A DNA stretch of 64,000 bases from Symbiodinium natans (Eukaryota; Sar; Dinophyceae; Suessiales; Symbiodiniaceae): contig CAJNDS010001335.1 of NCBI GenBank assembly GCA_905221605.1, positions 980,438 through 1,044,437 on the forward strand, in the 5' to 3' direction. The position numbers and the translations under genes are program-made. Below, in pieces: positions 40,747 to 51,745 of the stretch (its first letter is position 1; every line of letters starts with the position of its first letter). The notes below the pieces were generated by a model that saw nothing but the letters and a program-made list of their open reading frames with translations, ran no database searches and was not told the DNA's origin.

Positions 40747-40859
40747 AGGAGGATGTTGAGAAAAAAAGGAGCGGAGTTCAGCTTGGGTGTGCTAGAGGTT
40801 TTGTCAGGGGGTGGAGCGCTGATTTCGACAAAAAAACCCACATGGCCACAAGCTGCCAG
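40747..40859 (+). CDS. Exon candidate with canonical GT donor
   Basis: TTCCAG acceptor and TGCCAG|GTACGA donor enclose EEDVEKKRSGVQLGCARGF and RGWSADFDKKTHMATSCQ. A second frame is open for 69 codons, so the frame is not certain. No family recognised. Confidence 0.45.
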
Positions 40860-40954
40860 GTACGAATTCGACTTCATACCTCCGACAGGCCAGATGCTGC
40901 CACATCTGCGCCCCGAAGCTCTAAAACCCTTGAAGCTCCCTGAAGCCCCAAAAC

Positions 40955-41030
40955 TACCCTAAACCCTAAACCCTAAACCCTAAACCCTAAACCCTAAACC
41001 CTAAACCCTAAACCCTTATACCCTCCTTAA
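40955..41030 (-). repeat. CCCTAAA array
   Basis: About nine units. Confidence 0.9.
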
Positions 41031-41064
41031 ACCCTGATTCGACCCAAGGCCCGCTCTGCCCGAG

Positions 41065-41108
41065 TTTAGGATTTAGGGTTTAGGGTTTAGGGTTTAGGGT
41101 TTAGGGTG
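41065..41108 (+). repeat. TTTAGGG array
   Basis: Six units. Confidence 0.88.
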
Positions 41109-41159
41109 CCAGGGCCCTTTACCCGAAGTCAGGACCCGGCCACCTGCAAAGGGTTTCGG

Positions 41160-41866
41160 GGTTTAAGGAGGGTTTAAGGGTTCAGGGGTTTAAGGGTTTC
41201 GAATACCCAATCTGTCCCTTCGCGGACGTAAATGCTGGTCCCGCTTGGAGGTTCAGTGTTTAGGGTTTAGGGTTATGACCCCAAGTGTAACTGCATATAT
41301 AAGTCGCTACGTTCTCTAAGCAGGGCTCATCGGCTTTCTTCAGGGCTTACGGCCTAGTGAAGAACCAGGACTGCCATTCCTGAAGCACGGCTTAACACAA
41401 GGTTCCCTAACCCAGAACCCCAAGCCTAAAAACCTGAACCCAACCCTCGCTGTATTTCGGCTCCCTCGCAGTTTTTCGGCCCCCTCCGTTTTGGCTCGGG
41501 AGCCATGTCCGCCGCATACAGCGCCAGGTCTCCCCCGGAGGTGGGGAGCTTTTTGTGCGTTGCCCGCGCCCCCCCTCCCCCCCCCCCAATTTCCTTAGCC
41601 AAGAGTTGAACTTTAAACTTGTTTGGGTTTCCTTAGTCTGCAGGAATAACAAAGTTTAGCTTTTTCCCTTGGTTATTGGAGAAGTAAGCCAAGAGTCCCA
41701 ATCAAGTCGCTACGTTACAGTGTTGGCGGTTTTCATGGGGTGTTGCACAGGGCTTGCGGCTTAGCGTTTCGCGTCTTTTTTTGTTGCCAGTATTGCCCAA
41801 GACCCGATTTTGGCCCTTACTCGTTTATTCTTTCGGGGTTCGGTTCCCGCATAAAATAGCAAAGGG
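41160..41866. other. Mostly unique stretch, no gene assigned
   Basis: A family B-like end (CTTGGAGGTTCAGTG, 41248) is present. ORFs on both strands (- 41407-41652; + from ATG 41509) overlap a C-rich run and lack domains. Confidence 0.35.
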
Positions 41867-42075
41867 TACACACACACACAGACACTCTCTCTCTCTCTCT
41901 CTCGCTCGCTCTCTCTCTCTCTCTCGCTCTCGCTCTCGCTCTCGCTTTTTTCTTTTTTTTTTCTCTCTCTCTCTCTCTCTCTCGCTCTCGCTCGCGCTCT
42001 CGCTCTCTCTCTCTCTCTCGCTCTCGCTCTCGCTCTCGCTTTCTCTCTCTCTCTCTCTTTCTCTCTCTTTGTTCC
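41867..42075 (+). repeat. (CA)n and (CT)n microsatellite
   Basis: CA dinucleotides (41867-41880), then CT with CG-CT interruptions. The Leu/Ser-repeat ORF is an artefact. Confidence 0.95.
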
Positions 42076-42376
42076 CAGGCTACTATACTCTGGGATCTAG
42101 TTATAGGACCCCGGGGGCACTTTGGCTTGCTTCTGAGGGTCTCAGCTTAGAGCTTGGTACAGGTTGCAGTGCTTAGGGTTTACAAGTAAACTCTTTTTCG
42201 GAGTTTTTGTGTTGGACAAGCGGCTCAACGTAGTAATATACATAGGACGTGCACCCTCGCAGCACGGTGCTGTGTACGGTATACGACACTGCCCCTATTT
42301 GTGGGACCCCGAGCGGCCCATATTCCCTTTTTTTGCGGGGTCAGGGGACCCTTCTAAGCCCATTTAAACAGAAAAA
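42076..42376 (+). other. Unique stretch with an unsupported ORF
   Basis: A 67-codon + ORF (42164-42367) has no motif; it lies between a microsatellite and a TTTAGGG array. Confidence 0.35.
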
Positions 42377-42382
42377 GGGTTT

Positions 42383-42515
42383 GGTTTAGGGTTTAGGGTT
42401 TAGGGTTTAGGGTTTAGGGTTTAGGGTTTAGGGTTTAGGTTTAGGGTTTAGGGTTTAGGGTTTAGGGTTTAGGGTTTAGGGTTTAGGGTTTAGGGTTTAG
42501 GCTTTAGGGTCTAGG
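42383..42515 (+). repeat. TTTAGGG array
   Basis: About 18 units with one short unit. Confidence 0.94.
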
Positions 42516-42576
42516 GTTGTAGCACTCTACCTTGCGGCTCCGTGTAGGGCTGACTCAGGCCCCCCCAACCTCGCAG

Positions 42577-42657
42577 CGCCGTGATGACGGACACGACGAG
42601 GCATGGGAAAACGCAGAGGAGGCGGCCAAATGGGGCTGCATGATGCTCGGCTCGGAG
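42577..42657 (+). CDS. Exon candidate
   Basis: CCTCGCAG acceptor, 27 phase-0 codons including DDGHDEAWENAEEAAKWG, then directly TTTAGGG units. Acidic and helical; it could belong upstream of the RING/TRAF gene. Confidence 0.43.
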
Positions 42658-42706
42658 TTTAGGGTTTAGGGTTTAGGGTTTAGGGTTTAGGGTTTAGGGT
42701 TTAGGG
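42658..42706 (+). repeat. TTTAGGG array
   Basis: Seven units directly after the exon end. Confidence 0.92.
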
Positions 42707-42707
42707 T

Positions 42708-43692
42708 TCAGCATCTCCAGTTCAAGCATTCACGCTCGCTACTCTGATATCGAATATATACCCACCCACCCTTTGGATCCCATAACATTAGAAAAATATT
42801 TTAGTGTTTAACGGACCCAAAACCCGAAATCTAATCTAAGGCCCACAATAGGCCCTTTATGCTCTTAACCCTACGGTTTAGAAGCCCCTATCGGTGAAGG
42901 CTCGGTTTTGGTTAAAAATCCAGAAAACGAGAGCCCACCCAGAACCGTCGATTTCAGTACTAAAAAAATCGCATTTTGACTAGGACCCGGGGCGATCCTG
43001 GGGTCCCCCTCATTTGCTGTGTTTTTGGAAGCAAACTTTCCCTTTCAAGGGGGGTCGGAGGTTGAGGCAAGGGGGGTCTCCGAAGACTATTTTGCCTTTA
43101 AAATTCAAAAATACGACCCCCCCTTTTTGACCAAAACTAGGCCGTGAAAAGGTCGCGGGGGCAGTCCTTCATCAGAACTGAAGGAAAAAACCCTGAAACA
43201 CCCGGAAAAACATTGAAAAACCTTAAAAACACTGAAAAATTCTGAAAAACCTTGAAAAACCTTGAAAAACTTGATTGAAATTTCTGAAACCGGTGAAGGC
43301 TCGGTTTGGTCAAAAATCCAGAAAACGAGAGGCCACCCAGAACCGTCGATTTCAGTACTAAAAAATAGCATTTTTAACTGGGACCCGGGCCAATCCTGGG
43401 GTCTCATTTGGTGTGTTTTTAGAGGCAAACTTTCCCTTTCAAGGGGGGTCGGAGTTTGAGGCAAGGAGGGTCTCCGAAGACTATTTTGCCTTTAAAATTG
43501 AAAAATACGACCCCCCTTTGACCAAAACTAGGCTGTGAAAACCCTGAAATATCCTGAAAAACAGTGAAAAACCTTGAAAAACATTGAAAAACGCTGAAAA
43601 ACCTTGAAAAACCTTGAAAAACTCGGGGGAAAAGGAAAATCACCATTGCACACTTTTGAAGCCCAAAAGTCACCGTTGCCCACTTTTGAATT
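42708..43692. repeat. Composite dispersed repeat, copy 2
   Basis: Second copy of the element at 14041-15326, with the same order of segments, internally duplicated (about 42960 and 43340), and with TTGAAAAACCTTGAAAAA runs and two terminal GTCACCGTTGCCCACTTTTG units. Open frames on - are repeat-derived. Confidence 0.75.
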
Positions 43693-43717
43693 AGGGTTTA
43701 AATTCATTATGATAGAG

Positions 43718-43805
43718 AGGTTTAGGGTTTAGGGTTTAGGGTTTAGGGTTTAGGGTTTCGGGTTTCGGGTTTAGGGTTTAGGGTTTAGGGTTTAGGGTTT
43801 AGGGT
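43718..43805 (+). repeat. TTTAGGG array
   Basis: About 12 units with two TTTCGGG. Confidence 0.92.
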
Positions 43806-43814
43806 GAGCTTCAG

Positions 43815-43896
43815 GGCTTTGGTAGGGTTCGATTCACTGGCAATGCTGTGGAAGGTGAATCCCTTCCTCGCCTTGACTGGCGTTCCCGTCTGACAC
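43815..43896 (+). CDS. Exon candidate
   Basis: GAGCTTCAG acceptor; one frame reads GFGRVRFTGNAVEGESLPRL, another FDSLAMLWKVNPFLALTG to TGA. The frame is unresolved. Confidence 0.33.
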
Positions 43897-44234
43897 CCCC
43901 CGTAAAACCGCAAAAAACCCCTAAGGCCTCAACCATAAACCCTAAACCCTAAACCCTAAACCCTAAACCCTACACCCTAAACCCTATAGGGTCTAGGGTT
44001 TCGGGTTTAGGGTGCAAAAGTTTAGGGGTTTCAGGTTCACCTCTCAGCACTGGACCCTAAAGCTCCAAGCCGCTAAAGCCCTCAAGCCCCCGAAAGCATG
44101 AAATACAAAACCCCCAACCCTAAACCCCTGAAGCCTCAAACGCCCTTCGCCCTTAAACTTGCCTTAAACCCGAAACTTTAAACTCTACACCCAATCCTAG
44201 CTCTAACCCTAAACCCAACCCTAGGAACACTCAG

Positions 44235-47200
44235 GATTTGCCACTGCGTCGCGCGCGACGCCGTGGCGCCAAGTTGTTGTGGAGAGCTCTTCTGTGAGAC
44301 CTGCTGGGCTCCTGGGCTAGGGTTGGGGATTGAGGGCTCATGTTTTTTGAAGCTAAGGGGGCTGGTTGAGGGTTTAGGGAAGGGCAATGGTTTGGGACAA
44401 GCTTTCTGTTCCGGATATATATATATATATATAGATAGACATACTAAATGAGTTTAGGGTTCAGGTTTAAACGCTCTCAATTCTAGCCCTACACCTTAGC
44501 AGAAAGTTTTGACACGGTTGAAGCAGACGTCGGACGGGTTGTGTGGCAAAAGGTGACTAAACTTCAAGCTTATACTACTATTTTGCTAAAGACCCCCAAA
44601 GAAACAAAGACGCCCGTATAAGCAAGGACATTGCGCTCATTGGGGGGTTCTTCGGCAAATATAGTTTAGCAGCAGAATTTGTAGCTGATAGTGCGCGTCT
44701 TATGGGGGGGCTGCTTCTTGCAGGGCTTTGGGGTGCAGGCAAGATGCCAGCAGCGTGAGAAGAAGTGCCCACACTGCCGCGAAGCGTCGACTGGCGCAGA
44801 TCCGGCCAACAAGGATCGCAAAGCGATCAGGAAGCTCGGCAGCGACAGTCGGCGTCATCACCGGTGCAAATAGGATAACAGCCACCGTGCTGAGACTACT
44901 GCGAAGCCCTAAACCGTATAAAAGCCCTAAACCCAAATCCCTAATCCCCAAACCCTAAACCCTAAACCCCAAACACAAAACCCAAAACCCCAAGCCCTAT
45001 AAACCCTAAAGCAAACTTGAGTCTTCAGGTGCCCAAGATTCATGTTCCTAACTTGGTAGCACCGGGGGGTTTCAGGTCCGGCCGGGCGAAGTTGCTGGGT
45101 CCTCCCGAAGCACTTCGCAGTTTTGACTTTATGGCTGGCTCTGGTGCACAAACCAGAACGCCTTGTTGACCCCAACCACCATTTGACAAAAACTGCAAGA
45201 TCCTGGCAGAGCTGGCGCCGAAGGGCCCGAAGCAGTTGGTAAGAAAAGAGTGCCTGCACGCGCGGAGGAACCTCGAGCTCAAGTGCCCCTTGGGCTGCGG
45301 CTCTGTTGTCAGCCTCTGCCGCAAGGACCAGCACCTGGCCGAGGCCAGCGAAAGGGTCGTTGGGTTTTGGCCTGCGGTTTCGGGATTGAGGGCTTGTGGG
45401 GGGCTTTAAGGGCTCGGGCACATGAAGGATTGAGGGTTTAGGGCAAGCCCCACAAGCCTTTCAAGGGTCGGCTGCGATGCTGGATTGTTTCCATACAGCG
45501 ATGTGCAAATTCTTGGGTACCCTAAACAAAGCCACCATCTAGAGAACTGGCAAAATGGTGCCTGGGTGTCCGAACCCCAAACCCCAAACCCCAAACCCTA
45601 AACCCTAAAGCCTAAACCCTAAACCCCAAACCTAGACCCTTAACCCCAAAGCCTAAACCCCAAACCCTAAACCCTAAAGCCCTAAAGCCTGATGTCCATG
45701 TGACAGGCCTGCAGCGAACGAAAAGTCTTTTGCAGCAACTGACACTGGGCGTTTTCTGGAGGTTTGCTTTTGCTAGATGGGGTAGCTGGGGTATGCAGGG
45801 CCAATGCATGTAGGGCACGCGGGGTATGCAGGGTATACAGGGAACGTATACGAGGCATATAGGGTGTGTCGCCTCCCTGTGCTGGACTCTTATGGGTTGA
45901 TAGAAGGCCTTGGGCTATATCAGCTGCTCCCCGAAGTCTTTTAAGACAATCCATCCGTATCCTCAGCTTCGAGGCAACATGCAGTGTAGCAGCGTTGCGC
46001 CAGTAACTGCACAGCATCGCCCATGATTAGCAGTGATCGTGGAGGTGCTGTTGTGGTGGTGGTAGAATTTCTAAACAAGCAGCCCAGGCAATGCCTCAGT
46101 GGTCGCACGTGAATTGGAGAAGCACCAGACATCTGAGCTCCTCGTCGGAGTAATAGGTAGGCCCTTGGGATATGCCATATTTGCCTTATTGATTTTTTTC
46201 GAGAGGGTTTTTGAAGGTAATCCTAGATCATGAGTTGTTTTTGCCTATGCATTGTGCACGCTTGGATCGACGTTTTAAGTTTTGTCTTCGAGGGAGGCAA
46301 GGCCTCAGATGGCATAAAACAGAACCATGTCGCTACATAAACCAGACTGACAAGCAGTCGTCTTTGCGTCCATCTACATATTCGCTAGGTGTGGCCGTGG
46401 CCCCTCAGCGTTTAGAAGAGTTTCGTTTAAGGAAAAGATGAAGATGATAAAGAAGAATCAAAGCATGATAAAGAATTACGTAGTCGTATCGAAGGTGATG
46501 TATTAACCGAAAGTCCTGATATTAATTTTAGGTATGTTGAGTCGTGCATGTGCAGTGATACCATAAATTATGTGAATCATTGACCTTACATTTGCCACTA
46601 GACAAAAATACTTTTATTGATGCGTTTTGACTTTTTGTGCGAGTGGACACTGTTGAAAAATTCTTGTCTTCATAAATGTTTATTGCATTACAAAAAAAGG
46701 TTTTGAATTGAATTTACTGTTGTCTTTTTGGGTGATATTTTCTTTGTTTATTTCGACGACGACTTGGACCTGTATATAATTAAGTATTCTAATATCAGCA
46801 AGTCCTGTGGTGCTTGGTACATTTGTTTCTTTACTGCATGAGGGCGGGCAGGTGCATTTGGCGCCCTGAACCCCAAACCCTAAACTCCTAAACCCCTAAA
46901 CCCCTAAACTCCTAAACTCCTAAACTCCTAAACCCTAAACCCCTAAACCCCTAAACCCCTAAACCCCTAAACCCCTAAACCCCTAAACCCCTAAACCCCT
47001 AAACCCCTAAGCCCCTAAGCCCCAAAACCCCTACCTAAACCCCTACCTAAACCCCTACATAAACCCCTACCTAAACCCCTACCTAAACCCCTACGTAAAC
47101 CCCTACCAAAACCCCCTACCTAAACCCCTACCTAAACCCCTACGTACCTAAACCCCCAAACCCCTAAACCCCTAAACCCCTAAACCCCTAAACCCCTAAA

Positions 47201-49560
47201 CCCCTAAACCCCTAAACCCCTAAACCCCTAAACACCTAAACCCCTAAACCCCTAAACCCCTAAACCCCTAAACCCCTAAACCCCTAAACCCCTAAACCCC
47301 TAAACCCCTAAACCCCTAAACCCCTAAACCCCTAAACCCCTAAACCCTAAACCCCTAAACCCCTAAAAACCCCTAAACCCCTAACCCCCTAAACCCCTAA
47401 ACTAAACCCCTAAACCCCCAACCCTAAACCCCTAAACCCCTAAACCCCTACACCCCTAAACCCCTAAACCCCTAACCCCTAAACCCCTAAACCCGTAAAC
47501 CCGTAAACCCCTAAACCCCTAAACCCCTAAACCCCTAAACCCCTAAACCCCTAAACCCCGAAACCCCGAAACCCCTAAACCCCTAAACCCCTAAACCCCT
47601 AAACCCGTAAACCCCTAAACCCGTAAACCCCTAAACCCCTAAACCCTCAACCGCAAGGTGCGAGGCCAACTTCAAGAAGTGCCGGCTTTGCGGAGAGCGC
47701 GTCCGGCTGGATGCCATGGTGGCACACCTGGAAACGAATGTGGGACAGCACATGGCAGCTGTGTTGACTCTGCTTCTCGGGAAAGACACAGAGCATGCAG
47801 AAAATTGGTTCAGGGCTGGGCGTTTGCCTGCGTTTTTTTGGGTTCTGACTGCTGTGCATGCTGGCCGTCTGGGGATCGAATCCAGCAAGAAACTGCTTCT
47901 GCGCGGCAGTCGCAGAACCCGAAAAGTGTGTGAGAAGCAAAAGAGATGTCGGCAGAGCCTGCCTTTTTGAACCTTGAACAGCTTGGACGCAGCCAGTGGC
48001 TTATTGGGGTACTGCACCAACAAAATACAAGAAAATCTCCCCAAAGCAAGCAGCGACTTGAAGAGAGTCTCTGCACTTTTGCTCTGCACTTTTTTCTCTG
48101 TGCCAGCGAGACCACAAAATCAAGGGCCTGTCTGTGCTTCAACTTGTCCCGAACCCTTTTGAGAGCCCAAAAAAAACAAATCTGGGCCGAGTCTCAGAAG
48201 ATACCCGGCATACACCAGCACAGGTGATGTGACTATTCCCTCAACCTGAAATCCCAAAAAACTTCGGTTTGTTTTCGAGCAAAATGCAGTCGGCTGTCCT
48301 CTGTTGTGCTTGCTCCTTCTCCAGGCAAACTCTCCCAAACTCTCCCGTACTCAGCTTCCTACTTTCAACACAACAAATCCCCCTTTCCAAACCTTGGAAA
48401 AACTTGCGTTTTCTCCAGTAAAACGCACGTGCCGCCAAATAGGTGTTGGCAAACGTCCAAGGAGTGGGTTTGGGGTGGTTCTTGGTCAAACAACCCCAAA
48501 ACAACCACAAAACAAATCACAAGTAACAAAAACAAGACGCTGAAGACGACAATAGTCAACATCGGCGTTTAACACCTCGTCGGGTTGGTGTTGGTGGCGT
48601 TGGCGTTGTCTCTTGTCGCTGCTGTTGATGATGTTGATGTTGTTATAGGAGTAGCAACAGCAGTAGCAGTAAGGTCAAACCAGGGTGCAGGTCCTCAACG
48701 TTTGCTGACATCATTCTGCCCGCGCACTAGCCCAGAAAAACCTAAACCGTAAACCTAAACCCTTCAGAAGCCCTAAGCCCTAAAGTCTAAAACCCCATAA
48801 GCCCTAAACCCTATACCCCAAGCCATAAACCCTATTTGCCCTAAACCCTAAACCCTATGAAGCTGATATACCTTATCTGCTCTTCAGGCTCGAAGTCCTA
48901 AACAGGCTTGCCTTACAAGCCCCGAGCTGCGATGATTTTCAGTTCTTGCTGTCAGTTCCCACGAACCTTCCTCTGCACTCCTTTGGGGTTTAGGGTTTGG
49001 GGTTTGAGGTTCAGGGTTTAGGGTTTGGGGTTTGGGGTAGGAACAGATTTGGCCCCGAGCCGTTGTCGGGACTTGGGGGTACTGCCGGAGATGACATAAC
49101 TGCCCAGGTTTGAGGAGTTGGACGACCTCCGGGAGAAGGTTTGGGAGTTTCTTCAATTCGCAGTTTTGGGATGCCAGATCGTTTGGCTACCTAGACCTGA
49201 AACAGTAGCCCGGCGAGAGACGGTGTCCTTGTTTCCCTTCCACCGACGCAGGTGAAAGCTCTGCAAGCCAGGCCGGACACGGCTCCGGAAAGGCAAGCGG
49301 GTGAGGAGCCGATGCAGGAAGGCCAAGTATCCTCACCTTGCTTCTGGCACCCCGGCAGGGTTTTTCCCTATCCAAATGGAATCTCCCGCGCAGATGATGG
49401 ATCACCTCGCTTTCGTAGAAAAGGACGTGGGTGGGGCTACGATGAGTTCGCTACGGGGTGGAGGGAGCCGCTGTGCCGGGTGTTTGAGACACTGGGCGAG
49501 AAAGCCCGATGGTCCTGTTGCGGCCGCGAGTACGATGCCCCCCCATGCCAGCGCCGGTAG
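44235..49560 (+). CDS. RING-finger / TRAF-type zinc-finger protein, eight exons
   Basis: Exons: 44235-44307, 44739-44813, 45200-45354, 45466-45516, 47658-47813, 48888-48986, 49108-49138 and 49252-49560 (TAG 49558-49560). Carried bases fit at every junction (45354 AG + G, 45516 GG + G, 47813 AG + G, 48986 GG + G). Exons 1-2 give a RING: ICHCVARDAVAPSCCGELFC, ETCW, then ARCQQREKKCPHC; the usual His after CxG is Glu here, and the first Cys of the CPIC-type box must lie in an upstream exon. Exons 3-5 give TRAF-type fingers: LKCPLGCGSVVSLCRKDQHL, VGCDAGLFPYSDVQ and CRLCGERVRLDAMVAHLE. Exon 8 ends with CFWHPGRV, then WSCCGREYDAPPC, a further Cys/His cluster with a CHORD-like look. Such proteins usually act as ubiquitin E3 ligases or signalling adaptors; that role is inferred. 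Donors include GC, GA, GG and GT. Introns hold TTTGGGG pieces and an 0.8-kb CCCCTAAA array. The 5' end is not identified. Confidence 0.75.
44420..44436 (+). repeat. Short (TA)n run
   Basis: ATATATATATATATATA in the first RING intron. Confidence 0.85.
45517..46864 (+). other. Large RING/TRAF intron with coding-like pieces
   Basis: Holds CCCCAAA/CCCTAAA repeats (45575-45690), then over 1.1 kb free of arrays and AT-richer. Open frames lie on both strands (- 45682-46017, + 46211-46441). At 46434-46582 a + frame without ATG (KEESKHDKELRSRIEGDVL ... to TGA) uses AT-rich codons. If real, these belong to another gene or an inserted element. Confidence 0.4.
46865..47648 (-). repeat. 0.8-kb CCCCTAAA octamer array
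   Basis: About 90 octamers, with a block of CCCCTACCTAAA dodecamers at 47030-47150 and CCCCTAAACT variants at the start. It ends nine bases before exon 47658-47813. Confidence 0.95.
47814..48740. other. Array-free intron of the RING/TRAF gene
   Basis: Several overlapping ORFs of 60-110 codons occur on both strands with no domain; telomeric-type units are absent until 48760. A TTGGCGTTG/GTTGATG-rich run lies at 48580-48640. Confidence 0.4.
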
Positions 49561-49790
49561 ACAGCGAGTACTTGTACTTCCATGCAGAAGAGCTGCCATC
49601 TTGGCCCCTCTTGAAAGCAAACCTCCGATGTTCGAGTCTGTTCGAGTGCACTTCGAGGTTACGAGTGTTTTCTGCCCCCGCTGCTAAGCAGCTTCGGATG
49701 GGGCTGGCATCCAGTATGCAACACCTTGGAGAAAGGATGCTGCCCTCTGATGATTGGTACTAGTTTCTCGATTAATTTGGGTCAATATTG
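49561..49790 (+). other. Probable 3' untranslated region of the RING/TRAF gene
   Basis: Follows TAG 49558-49560 without arrays until CCCTAAA units at 49795. No clear polyadenylation signal. Confidence 0.4.
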
Positions 49791-50073
49791 CCCCTAAACC
49801 CTAAACCCTACAACCTAAACCCTAAACCCTAAACCCTAAGGATGGGGGATAGGTGGTGGATCCATGTCCGGCTATTGACGCATAGCCAGTAGAAAGCCTT
49901 CTGATACAAGCGCCAGAGCACTGTAAACCCTAAACCTGAGACCCTAAGGCTCTAAAAACTTTGTTTTAGGGTTTTTGTGCCCAAAGGCCTTCCTATGTAA
50001 GGGTTGTGGGGCTATTTTGAGCCTAAGGGTTAGATCCTAAGCCCTACAATCCAAGAAGCCCTGCTGTGCTCAG

Positions 50074-50382
50074 CCTCGAGGCCAAGTTGCAATGACAGAG
50101 ATCCCAGTGCTAAAAGCAGGGGCCTGGAGAACTGCCAATGCCATCACCTTAGACTTACTCTACAGGGCCTCAACCCTAAACCGCAAACCCTAGGCCCTTA
50201 GACTCTTAGACTTTCTGTAGAGGGCTTAGGGCTTCGGGCTCGGCAGGGTCGATCTCGATGCCTTTGCAGGGTTTGCATCGTGGTTTGAGAATTTCAGGGT
50301 CTTGGCTTTCCACAATGCCCAGGCAAGGCTTCGCCCACACCTGGGCCCAACTCTTCGGCCCCAAGTGGATAAGACCCTCTGA
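50074..50382 (+). CDS. Two-exon coding unit, unknown protein
   Basis: Exon 50074-50165 follows TGTGCTCAG and ends TACAG; exon 50247-50382 follows CTCGGCAG and ends at TGA 50380-50382. The AG left at 50165 joins G at 50247 to make Arg in frame. Peptides: MTEIPVLKAGAWRTANAITL, DLLYR, then VDLDAFAGFASWFENFRVLA, ending RPQVDKTL. The intron is only 81 bp and contains two telomeric-type units. An ATG at 50091 (GCAATGACA) could start a 70-80 residue protein; otherwise this is the end of a longer one. The - strand ORFs over it are less convincing. Family not recognised. Confidence 0.48.
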
Positions 50383-50544
50383 CGCTTGAAGCCCTGAACT
50401 CTGAACCCTTTCCTCACCCCCTCTTGACTCTTGAGCATAACAGGCATGCCTAGGCCCCTTGAGCATCCCAAAGAGTTCCAGTTTCTGAAGTCTAGGCCGT
50501 AGGGTAGGGGAGTTTAGGGTTTAGAGCCGTGTGCCTGATCACAG

Positions 50545-50689
50545 GGCCGGGCGACGTGGGCTCGGATACGGCTTTGCTTGGCCCCTTGTCGTGCCTATAT
50601 CAAAGACTTTCGGCGGTGGCATGGGTTTGGCGCGGTTGCTCATGAGATTTCAGCGCCTAGGCGCCGTAGGACGTTGGACCTGCTCTTAA
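50545..50689 (+). CDS. Possible terminal exon
   Basis: After GATCACAG one frame reads GYGFAWPLVVPISKTFGGGM and on to TAA 50687-50689; a second frame with a hydrophobic C-terminus (50578-50790) is also open. Confidence 0.28.
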
Positions 50690-51013
50690 CCCGAACACGT
50701 TTCCTGTTGTCAATGGTTCTTGTCGGCTTAGTATGCAGGATTTGTGTGTGGTGTTCAAGCTTGAACGTCTGGAATGCAGTGTCCCTGTAGCATACTACAG
50801 CTGTCCAAGGATAAGCTGCCGAACCTTGGCAAATGGTAGGCGCCTCTTCCAGAATAGGGGCCGACATATGGAGTCTTAAAGATTCTGGACTAACCCTAGA
50901 ATCCTAAACCCTAAAACCTGAACCCTAAACCCGAAGTCCTTGTTCACATATTCCCTTACAAAAATAGAGGTTCAGGGTTTAGGGTTTAGGGGTGCAGGTA
51001 GGGCTTCTGAACG

Positions 51014-51136
51014 GAGTCCATGCGCCCCTGTGCCCAGTCCTTTCTCAGGCTGCCGTCGGCGCCCACCGCTGCCAGTCTGGTAGCCGCCGGGGGGCTGACT
51101 TACGAGCTGGGAGGCGAGGCTTTCGGCCTGGGGTGA
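51014..51136 (+). CDS. Possible terminal exon
   Basis: Open frame SFLRLPSAPTAASLVAAGGL followed by TYELGGEAFGLG to TGA 51134-51136. The acceptor is unclear and another frame is open. Confidence 0.32.
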   Translation, partial: ESMRPCAQSFLRLPSAPTAASLVAAGGLTYELGGEAFGLG

Positions 51137-51299
51137 ACCCCCTCATCCCGAAACCCTAAAACCTAAACCCAAAACCCGAAACCTTAAACCCTAAACCCGA
51201 AGCCTTATAAGCCCTCAACCCGATCAGGGATCCGGGTTGAGGTTTCAGTTTTCAGGTTTAGATGATTAATTAGGGCTTCGGGGGTTTAGAGTCTTGCAG

Positions 51300-51395
51300 G
51301 CATGAGGCACCCTAAACCCTAAACCCTACACCCTAAAGCCTGAACCCTAAACCCTAAACCCTAAACCCTGAACCGCCTGAACCCTAAACCCTAGT
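51300..51395 (-). repeat. CCCTAAA tract
   Basis: About 12 diverged units. Confidence 0.82.
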
Positions 51396-51499
51396 TTGGG
51401 GGCTCGGGGTTCAGGATCCCTAGAGCCTACAAATCTTACAAACCGTTTATGTTAAAGCCCCACAGCCCTCACCCCAAACCAGCCCTAAACCCCGGATTG

Positions 51500-51570
51500 G
51501 GTTTAGGGTTTAGGGTTTGGGGTGTGGGGTTTGGGGTTTGGGGTTTAGGGTTCAGGGTTTAGAGTTTATG
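51500..51570 (+). repeat. TTTAGGG/TTTGGGG tract
   Basis: About nine units, partly variant. Confidence 0.82.
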
Positions 51571-51604
51571 GTATAGGCCTCAACCCTGAACCCCAAACCC
51601 TGAA

Positions 51605-51745
51605 CCATGGCCTTCGAGCTTTGTGACAAAGCGGCACCACCAACCTCGAAAGATTAATCTGGCACTCTTTTGGGGGTCTCATGAAACGCAACTCGTCCCG
51701 GACAGGGGCATCACGGGAGGGATTCGACCACGTAAGTCATTTTCA
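51605..51745 (+). CDS. Weak coding-like segment
   Basis: ATGGCC in good context opens a 16-codon frame; downstream two frames are open, one reading INLALFWGSHETQLVPDRG. A CACGTAAGT could be a donor. Confidence 0.23.

Noticed and set aside
41754-42176. 140-codon Leu/Ser-rich ORF
   Set aside because: It is the translation of a CT microsatellite.
46865-47648. CRISPR-like array
   Set aside because: Units are contiguous 8-12 bp repeats without unique spacers.
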